Positions 1 to 3,998 of a stretch of DNA of 5,620 bases are shown here, one piece after another. Each line of letters starts with the position of its first letter. Positions within the stretch are counted from its first letter, which is position 1. A program made the translations under genes and the position numbers. The notes under the pieces are model-generated. The model made no database searches and had not been told where the DNA came from. It saw only the letters and a list, made by a program, of their open reading frames with translations. The stretch is from Kiritimatiellia bacterium. Lineage in GTDB: Bacteria; Verrucomicrobiota; Kiritimatiellia; RFP12; UBA1067. The DNA lies in NCBI GenBank assembly GCA_016303225.1, contig JAEDMC010000182.1, positions 1 through 5,620 on the forward strand, in the 5' to 3' direction.

Positions 1-187
1 CCTTGGCCTTCGCTTCCTGTTTCGCTTCCTTGCGCGCCTTCTTGGTCATGGTCTTCCACTGCTCGACCGCAATGCCGCAGCGCTCGGCGTCCTTCCGTTC
101 GCGCACGGTCAGTTCCGCAGGTTCCGCTGCAAATGCCGCCGTACCGATTGTCAGGGCCGCCGCAAGAATGATGATGAGTTTGTTCAT
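1..187 (-). CDS. Putative exported protein, C-terminus cut off by window edge
   Basis: The ATG at 187-185 opens a frame with no stop for the 62 visible residues. The N-terminus MNKLIIILAAALTIGTAAFA is a textbook Sec signal peptide: one Lys, a hydrophobic core and an AFA-A cleavage site near residue 20. The mature part starts AEPAELTVRERK, contains one Cys (about residue 37) and one Trp, and becomes very rich in Lys, Ala and Glu (KKARKEAKQEAKAK), suggesting a charged helix or coiled coil. An AAGGA Shine-Dalgarno sits at 202-198, 10 bases before the ATG, which fixes the start. It lies 38 bases downstream of the DUF3127 gene on the same strand and may be co-transcribed with it. I do not recognise the family; a periplasmic or secreted location is inferred from the signal peptide alone. 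Confidence 0.8.
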   Translation of the reverse strand, partial: MNKLIIILAAALTIGTAAFAAEPAELTVRERKDAERCGIAVEQWKTMTKKARKEAKQEAKAK

Positions 188-225
188 AGTTTGTTTTTCC
201 TTTTTTGCATATACCGCTTATTCAC

Positions 226-579
226 TCAAAACGGCATCTCTCCGTCTTCGGTTCCGTCGACGGTCCCCGCAAGTTCCTCGGCCGTCGGCGCAGCTGCGGT
301 CACCTCGACCTTATGCGCCGTCAGATCGCAGAAACAGCGAATCTTGTTTGTTTTCGGATCCTGCCAGTCGCGGCCTTCAATCGAGAAGGCAACTTTGATC
401 TCGGCGCCGACGGCCAGCGTATCGACAAGCGAGACGTCATCGTTCTTGAAGACGACTGACACCGGTACCGGTCCCCGCTCGCCGCCGGGCTGTTCGACGA
501 CAACCTCACGCTTGGCGAAACCGCTCGCGAACGTCTGCTGTTCGCCAATGCGTCTGATCCTACCACTCAGTTCGTACAT
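226..579 (-). CDS. DUF3127 family OB-fold-like protein with SSB-like C-terminal tail
   Basis: This 117-residue protein starts MYELSGRIRRIGEQQTFASG and continues FAKREVVVEQ, the typical opening of DUF3127 proteins (a beta strand, a QTF-SGF-KRE motif, then strands). It reads as a single small beta-rich domain (residues 1-95) followed by an Ala/Thr/Glu-rich linker and an acidic end, EDGEMPF. That last segment resembles the acidic-Pro-Phe tip with which single-stranded DNA-binding proteins recruit partners, so a role in single-stranded DNA metabolism is a reasonable inference, not shown. The ATG at 579-577 has an AAGGA Shine-Dalgarno at 593-589, 9 bases upstream. It follows the response regulator gene by 86 bases, with its own extended -10 promoter in that gap, so it may be transcribed both independently and by read-through. 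No signal peptide is present; it should be cytoplasmic. Confidence 0.85.
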   Translation of the reverse strand: MYELSGRIRRIGEQQTFASGFAKREVVVEQPGGERGPVPVSVVFKNDDVSLVDTLAVGAEIKVAFSIEGRDWQDPKTNKIRCFCDLTAHKVEVTAAAPTAEELAGTVDGTEDGEMPF

Positions 580-589
580 GATGTGATTT

Positions 590-614
590 CCTTTCTGCCC
601 CTTCGGACAGAAGG
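590..614 (-). promoter_or_regulatory. Hairpin over the Shine-Dalgarno of the DUF3127 gene
   Basis: In minus-strand RNA, CCTTCTG (614-608) can pair with CAGAAAGG (597-590) with one bulged A, giving 7 pairs; CC-GAA-GG in the loop can pair further. The 3' arm contains most of the AAGGA ribosome binding site. The predicted start of the local promoter (about 609) would leave most of the 5' arm out of the transcript, so the hairpin should form mainly in read-through RNA. Folding was judged by eye. Confidence 0.4.
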
Positions 615-615
615 A

Positions 616-624
616 ATAATATCA
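616..624 (-). promoter_or_regulatory. Extended -10 promoter for the DUF3127 gene
   Basis: On the minus strand the sequence TGATATTAT contains a TGn extension followed by the hexamer TATTAT (621-616), five of six matches to TATAAT. This predicts a start near 609 and a leader of about 30 bases before the ATG at 579. There is no good -35: 17 bases upstream lies ATTTTT. That is compatible with an extended -10 or activator-dependent promoter. The local region is AT-rich, so a chance match is possible. Confidence 0.5.
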
Positions 625-642
625 CATCCACGGAAAAGAAAA

Positions 643-660
643 ATTACAGGAAAATTACAA
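643..660 (-). repeat. PHO-box-like tandem direct repeat, candidate response regulator operator
   Basis: On the minus strand, TTGTAAT (660-654) and CTGTAAT (649-643) are separated by four bases (TTTC), giving an 11-base period. This 7-4-7 architecture is that of the Escherichia coli PHO box (CTGTCAT, four bases, CTGTCAT), bound by OmpR/PhoB-type winged helix regulators. It lies just downstream of a gene for such a regulator and upstream of the DUF3127 promoter, with 21 bases between its end and the -10 hexamer; the E. coli gap, from memory, is about 10. Binding is inferred only. Confidence 0.35.
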
Positions 661-665
661 GCGGA

Positions 666-1340
666 TCAGGGGCGCCAGACGTAACCGGTGCCGCGGACAG
701 CCTTCAGGCCAGCCGCCGATTCGCCCAGCTTCTCGCGCAAACGCAGAATGGCGATGCTGAGCGTCGAGTCATTGCCGTCAAAAGAAACTCCCCAGAACTT
801 GGCGAAGAGGAAGTCTCGTGTGAAGACCTCTCCCGGGTGCCCGGCAAACCAGCGCAAGAGCGCTACTTCACGTTCGCGCAGCGCCACGGCATCGCCCGCA
901 CCGCGCCGCATCGACTGTCTCGCCGGCTCAACGCGCCAATCGGCAAAGTCAAAGTCGCCCGTCGGCTCTTCATGCCGATGCCGCCGCACCGCCGCGGCAA
1001 TGCGCGCGAGCAAGATTTCGTTCGAAGCCGTCTTGGAAATGTAATCGTCAGCGCCGACGCCAAGTCCCTTCAGTTCGTCGACGTCCGAATCGAGCGCCGT
1101 GAGGAAGAGGACCGGTGTCTCGACATCTGTCTGGCGAATTGTCCCGCAAACGTCATAGCCGTTCATCTTCGGCATCATCACGTCGAGAAGCAGGAGGTCG
1201 GGACGTCGCTCGCGGTAGAGCCGCAACGCCTCCTCGCCGTTCTTGCCCGCTCGCACGTCATAGCCGTTCGCCTCCAGCAGTCCTACGAGCGACTGGCGAA
1301 TCAAGCGCTCGTCATCGGCGAGAATGACAGTTGCGTTCAT
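666..1340 (-). CDS. OmpR/PhoB-family two-component response regulator
   Basis: This 224-residue protein has the usual two domains. The receiver (residues 3-118) shows the acidic pair D9-D10, the phospho-acceptor D53 in LLLLDVMMPKMNGYD, T81 in LFLTAL and K103 in DDYISK. The DNA-binding winged helix (about 128-224) includes LREREVALLRWF, the recognition-helix region STLSIAILRLREKLG and the closing RGTGYVWRP wing. One oddity is that the Pro normally following the conserved Lys (K-P) is Thr here (K103-T104). The ATG at 1340 is 7 bases after the stop of the Crp-like gene, with a weak GGA Shine-Dalgarno at 1353-1351, so it is the last gene of the four-gene operon. No histidine kinase is visible in the window, so it is an orphan as far as can be seen. 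Its signal and targets are unknown; the direct repeat at 643-660 is a candidate site. Confidence 0.95.
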   Translation of the reverse strand: MNATVILADDERLIRQSLVGLLEANGYDVRAGKNGEEALRLYRERRPDLLLLDVMMPKMNGYDVCGTIRQTDVETPVLFLTALDSDVDELKGLGVGADDYISKTASNEILLARIAAAVRRHRHEEPTGDFDFADWRVEPARQSMRRGAGDAVALREREVALLRWFAGHPGEVFTRDFLFAKFWGVSFDGNDSTLSIAILRLREKLGESAAGLKAVRGTGYVWRP

Positions 1341-1347
1341 AGGACCG

Positions 1348-2019
1348 TCATCCGAGCAGCTTGAAGTGGTTCTTCACCGATTCGACCTTTCGTTCGCGAC
1401 GGAGCTTCGAAAGCTCGGCCGAAAGCGCGCTCCGGTCGACACACAGGAAATCGGCAAGCGCCTGACGGTCAAACGGAATGTCGAACTCCTTCGCCTGCTC
1501 ACGCTTCGCCAGAATCCGCAGGAACAGCAACAGGCGTCCGCGGATCGTCCGCTGCGACAGGATACGAAGCTTCCGCTTGATCTGGAAGGTCGTCTGGCTC
1601 ATCACCGTCAGGAGATTGTGCAGAAAATGGAGATGCGCTGGGCAGAGCTTGTGACAAGGGCGCGGAATGCTGTCCGAGTCGAAGAGCAGGACCACGGCGT
1701 CCCCTACCGCGCGGATGCTGATGCCCATCGACTTCGCATCGCGAAAGGCATAGGTCATTCCGAACGCACCGCCCTCGCGGATCGCCTCCAGCACGGCGCG
1801 ACTGCCGTCAAACCGCTGACGCGAAAGCTGGACGGCACCGAGAACGACGACGCCGATGCGGTTGCACGGATCGGACTCGCGAATAAAAGTCTCATTGTTC
1901 TTGAGATGCAGCTCCTTAACATGCATGCACTCGCACAGGCGCGCAAATCCCGCCTCCTCAACGTCTTTAAACAACCTGCAGGCGCGAGGGAAAATAAGCT
2001 TGCTTTCAGGCTTCTTCAT
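1348..2019 (-). CDS. Crp/Fnr-family transcriptional regulator, atypical effector pocket
   Basis: The frame stays open to 2106, but the start is placed at the ATG 2019-2017 because it overlaps the upstream stop as ATGA, has a GGAGG Shine-Dalgarno at 2034-2030 (10-base spacing), and the extra 29 residues are Gly/Pro-rich and overlap another gene. The product has 223 residues. A cyclic-nucleotide-binding-type beta roll (about 15-115) and a long dimerisation helix (about 128-155) precede a winged helix-turn-helix in which FDRQALADFLCVDRSALSAE (183-202) is the HTH. The phosphate-binding region reads EGGAFGMTYAF, so Met88 replaces the cAMP-binding Glu of CRP (its E72), and the CRP R82/S83 positions align by eye with M98/G99. 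cAMP is therefore unlikely to be the ligand. Cysteines 14, 29, 31, 52, 122 and 126 do not match the FNR iron-sulfur spacing. It probably acts as a cytoplasmic dimer on DNA; targets are unknown. Confidence 0.9.
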   Translation of the reverse strand: MKKPESKLIFPRACRLFKDVEEAGFARLCECMHVKELHLKNNETFIRESDPCNRIGVVVLGAVQLSRQRFDGSRAVLEAIREGGAFGMTYAFRDAKSMGISIRAVGDAVVLLFDSDSIPRPCHKLCPAHLHFLHNLLTVMSQTTFQIKRKLRILSQRTIRGRLLLFLRILAKREQAKEFDIPFDRQALADFLCVDRSALSAELSKLRRERKVESVKNHFKLLG

Positions 2020-2339
2020 TTTTCCCGAGCCTCCGGGCAACCGGCCGTGCGGCGGAGAATGCGGACCGCCACCGGCGTCACGTTCGTTCCCAACCAGTAC
2101 CAACATCCGTCTTTTTGTGACGAGATCAGCGAAATGGCCCGCTCCGTCGCATTCATCCCGTTCGTCGCATAAAGCCTCGCAAAGTCTCGCGCAGCAGCCG
2201 TCATTGGCACGGCGTTCGTCGACGCCACGTTCAGCGCGTGGTCGACTTCATTCTGCACGCTCGGTTCCAACACTTCCTCGTTCGCGAGCGGATGGGCCGT
2301 GATGACGACGGGGAGGAGAATGGAAAGAACGAGCCCCAT
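2016..2339 (-). CDS. Small putatively exported protein of unknown function
   Basis: This 107-residue frame begins MGLVLSILLPVVITAHPLAN, a hydrophobic stretch that looks like a signal peptide with possible cleavage after HPLA, although it lacks the usual positive charge near the N-terminus. The remainder is mostly predicted helical (NEVDHALNVAST, TAAARDFARLYATNG, ATERAISLIS) and has two cysteines, in DGCWYWLG and AGCPEAREK, which could form a disulfide outside the cytoplasm. The ATG is 7 bases after the isomerase stop. Its Shine-Dalgarno-like AGGTGAG starts in the last sense codon of that gene and spans the stop. Its own stop overlaps the Crp-like start as ATGA, so it is translationally coupled on both sides, which supports it being a real gene. 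I recognise no family. A sensed or sensing partner for the two downstream regulators is only a guess from position. Confidence 0.75.
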   Translation of the reverse strand: MGLVLSILLPVVITAHPLANEEVLEPSVQNEVDHALNVASTNAVPMTAAARDFARLYATNGMNATERAISLISSQKDGCWYWLGTNVTPVAVRILRRTAGCPEAREK

Positions 2340-2346
2340 TTGCGTC

Positions 2347-3216
2347 TCACCTGCGTTTCAGATCTTCGACGGCGGCAGCGATGTCGCCCGCGCGGTCGTT
2401 CCCGGCTTCGCGCTCGACCGCGAGATAACCCGTAAAGCCGATCTTGTCAAGCGCGGCGATGAACGCATCGGCATTCACCTCTCCCTTCGTCCACTCGACT
2501 TCCTCGCCCCAGGCTCCCGGGACCTTTGCGTACTTGGCGTCCTTGATGTGCACGTGGCGAATCCACGGTGCGAGGATGCCGACGGCGCGGACGGGATCGC
2601 CCTTCCCGTAGAGGATCATGTTCGCCGGATCGAAGTTCACGTAGACGCCCGGCAGGTTCGTCAGCATCTCGGCGAGGTCGTCGGCCGTCTCCTGTCCCGT
2701 CTCGAGCGTCAGTCCGATGCCGGCGTCCGCGCAGAGGTCGCGCACGTATTTGAGCCGGTCCGTAAGCTTCGCGAAGCCGACCGGGTCAGCATGGTTGATG
2801 TAACCCGCATGAAGCATCATGTACGGAGCCTTCCACTCGGCCGTCAGCTTCACGACCTTTGCGATAATCGCCTTGTTCTCCTCCCAGTGCTCGTCGGGGA
2901 CGAGTCCGCCCGTCCGGCGAATTGACTCCAACGTCGAATAGTCATCATAGCGCGAGTTGTGGAGCGTCGACGAAATCACCCAGCGGCCGGAGGCGAGGTA
3001 GTCCTCAATGTCCGCACGCTGTCTCTCCAGCGAATCGACGCCTCCCGTGCCGGCGACATTCTCCGTCTCACCTGCCGTACCAGGGACGACGGCCAGCGGA
3101 TCCACAAACGGATTCAACGCGAGATGCACATGCGTGACGCCGCTCTTGTACATTTCCTCTGCGACGCGCGCCGCACTCAGGCGATAGCTCCAACTGCAAA
3201 CGGATATGTTCTTCAT
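2347..3216 (-). CDS. Sugar phosphate isomerase/epimerase-like TIM-barrel protein
   Basis: This 289-residue protein belongs to the xylose isomerase-like TIM-barrel (AP endonuclease family 2) superfamily. The metal-binding residues sit at barrel strand ends as expected: E172 in LTLETG, D196 in VNFDPANM, H223 in HVHIKD and E268 in AVEREAG; H86 and H136 (MLHAGY) are also in family-typical positions. Residues 43-62 form a Gly/Thr-rich loop. Family members interconvert ketoses, aldoses or epimers, such as hydroxypyruvate or 3-keto sugars; the substrate cannot be read from sequence. There is no signal peptide, so it is cytoplasmic. An in-frame GTG at 3222 is an alternative start, but the ATG at 3216 is preferred because the promoter TTGCGT-17-TAGAAT puts +1 exactly on it and homologues usually begin at this motif. 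It is first in an operon with a small exported protein and two regulators. Confidence 0.9.
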   Translation of the reverse strand: MKNISVCSWSYRLSAARVAEEMYKSGVTHVHLALNPFVDPLAVVPGTAGETENVAGTGGVDSLERQRADIEDYLASGRWVISSTLHNSRYDDYSTLESIRRTGGLVPDEHWEENKAIIAKVVKLTAEWKAPYMMLHAGYINHADPVGFAKLTDRLKYVRDLCADAGIGLTLETGQETADDLAEMLTNLPGVYVNFDPANMILYGKGDPVRAVGILAPWIRHVHIKDAKYAKVPGAWGEEVEWTKGEVNADAFIAALDKIGFTGYLAVEREAGNDRAGDIAAAVEDLKRR

Positions 3217-3222
3217 ATCCAC

Positions 3223-3251
3223 ATTCTACCAATTTAACCTTCCGAACGCAA
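3223..3251 (-). promoter_or_regulatory. Promoter of the isomerase operon, predicted leaderless
   Basis: On the minus strand, TTGCGT (3251-3246) and TAGAAT (3228-3223) are spaced by exactly 17 bases, and TGG before the hexamer adds an extended -10. Counting the hexamer as -12 to -7 puts +1 at 3216, the A of the ATG. The only Shine-Dalgarno-like string (GGTAG, 3230-3226) lies inside the -10 and would not be transcribed from this promoter. Confidence 0.6.
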
Positions 3252-3300
3252 GTGCTGACCGAGTACAACGGATCTTTTACCAAAACTCAACAACACTCTA

Positions 3301-3309
3301 TGATATAAT
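3301..3309 (+). promoter_or_regulatory. Extended -10 promoter of the NUDIX gene, predicted leaderless
   Basis: TGATATAAT is a perfect extended -10 (TGn plus consensus TATAAT at 3304-3309). No -35 is recognisable at 16 to 18 bases upstream. Counting from the hexamer, +1 falls at 3316, one base before the ATG at 3317, so the transcript would carry essentially no leader. The hexamer also overlaps an upstream in-frame ATG (3308-3310), which therefore cannot be the start in this transcript. Confidence 0.65.
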
Positions 3310-3316
3310 GTCCGAC

Positions 3317-3853
3317 ATGAACGATTTGACGGAAAAGACTCTTAACACCGAGCGCAAGTACACCGGGAAGATCATCAGCGTTGACCTTCTCGACATTGAG
3401 CTGCCGGACGGCAGGAAAACCAAGCGCGAAGTTATCCGGCACGACAACGCCGTCGCCATCCTCGCCCGCCGCCCGGACGGAAAGTTCGTGTTCGTGAAGC
3501 AGTACCGCAAGGCGGCCGAGGAGGCGCTGATCGAGGTCATCGCCGGAGGGCTGGAAGCGGGAGAAGACCCCATCGAGGGCGCGAAGCGCGAGACCGCCGA
3601 GGAAACCGGCTACGACGTGACGTCCATCAAGTTCCTCACGACGATCATCTGCACTCCCGGCTACTGCGAGGAACGCATCCACATCTACTTCGCCGAACTC
3701 TCCGAGACGGCTCACGGACAGGACCAGGACCCCGACGAGAACGTCTACCCCGTCATCCTCTCCGAAGCCGAGGTTGAGGACGGCATCCGCAACGCAACGA
3801 TCTTCGACGCGAAGACCCTCGCCGCCTGGGCCTGCTTCAAACTTGCGAGGTGA
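3317..3853 (+). CDS. NUDIX hydrolase, ADP-ribose pyrophosphatase-like (NudF type)
   Basis: The protein has 178 residues from the ATG at 3317. The NUDIX box is complete: G77, E83, R91-E92, E95-E96 and G98 (G-x5-E-x7-RE-x2-EE-x-G), which binds the metal ions and cleaves the pyrophosphate. The preceding VKQYRKAAEEALIEV matches the ADP-ribose pyrophosphatase subgroup, which hydrolyses ADP-ribose to AMP and ribose 5-phosphate; the usual ExPAG reads EVIAG here, with Ile in place of Pro. The N-terminus MNDLTEKTLNTERKYTGK aligns without gaps with Bacillus subtilis NudF as I remember it, supporting this start over upstream in-frame ATGs at 3206 and 3308. No Shine-Dalgarno precedes it, and the -10 sits immediately upstream. 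It is cytoplasmic and followed by a small gene whose ribosome binding site overlaps its stop. The exact substrate is unproven. Confidence 0.93.
   Translation: MNDLTEKTLNTERKYTGKIISVDLLDIELPDGRKTKREVIRHDNAVAILARRPDGKFVFVKQYRKAAEEALIEVIAGGLEAGEDPIEGAKRETAEETGYDVTSIKFLTTIICTPGYCEERIHIYFAELSETAHGQDQDPDENVYPVILSEAEVEDGIRNATIFDAKTLAAWACFKLAR
3847..3853 (+). promoter_or_regulatory. Strong Shine-Dalgarno for the 45-codon gene
   Basis: GAGGTGA, a seven-base match to the 16S rRNA anti-SD complement AGGAGGTGA, ends on the NUDIX stop codon and stands three bases before GTG 3857. It sets the start of the small gene and implies translational coupling to the NUDIX gene. Confidence 0.7.
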
Positions 3854-3856
3854 TCC

Positions 3857-3994
3857 GTGGCACTTCCCCAGCGAGACAACTTCATCGAGGAAATCAAGCG
3901 GACCGACTTGCTCCTTGAATGGGCGGTACAGCACGGCGAAGAAGAGGAGGCCGAGCGCCTCCGCCAGAAACTTCGCAGACTGACTGAGATGTAA
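3857..3994 (+). CDS. Small helical protein of unknown function, coupled to the NUDIX gene
   Basis: A GTG at 3857-3859 opens a 45-codon frame ending in TAA at 3992-3994, three bases after the NUDIX stop and behind the strong Shine-Dalgarno GAGGTGA. The product starts MALPQRDNFIEEIKRTDLLL, continues EWAVQHGEEEEAERLRQKLR and ends RLTEM. It looks like two amphipathic helices around a HGEEE turn, with a very charged second half and no signal peptide or cysteine; a helical hairpin or coiled-coil dimer is plausible. The tight spacing and strong ribosome binding site argue that it is translated. Its stop is 4 bases from the convergent umuC stop, so the frame fills the space exactly. I recognise no family. 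A partner role for the NUDIX enzyme is only a positional guess. Confidence 0.65.
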   Translation: MALPQRDNFIEEIKRTDLLLEWAVQHGEEEEAERLRQKLRRLTEM

Positions 3995-3998
3995 TCCG

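Noticed and set aside
837..1364. Plus-strand open frame opposite the response regulator
   Set aside because: It is a shadow of a clear OmpR-family gene, with Arg/His-rich, motif-free translation.
2020..2106. N-terminal extension of the Crp-like frame by 29 residues
   Set aside because: The extension is Gly/Pro-rich, lies inside another gene, and a strong GGAGG plus ATGA overlap supports the start at 2019.
1324..2172. Long plus-strand open frame opposite the Crp-like gene
   Set aside because: It is antisense to two well-supported regulators, shows no domain, and is explained by GC-rich codon bias.
3206..3316. Longer NUDIX protein starting at ATG 3206 or ATG 3308
   Set aside because: Neither start has a Shine-Dalgarno; 3206 lies inside the divergent isomerase gene, 3308 overlaps the -10 hexamer, and the NudF alignment begins at 3317.
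3217..3316. A Crp-type palindromic operator in the divergent intergenic region
   Set aside because: Only short, imperfect matches such as repeated AACG are present; no inverted repeat is convincing.
3287..3934. Minus-strand open frame opposite the NUDIX gene
   Set aside because: It mirrors the NUDIX codons, has no family features and conflicts with the complete NUDIX box on the plus strand.
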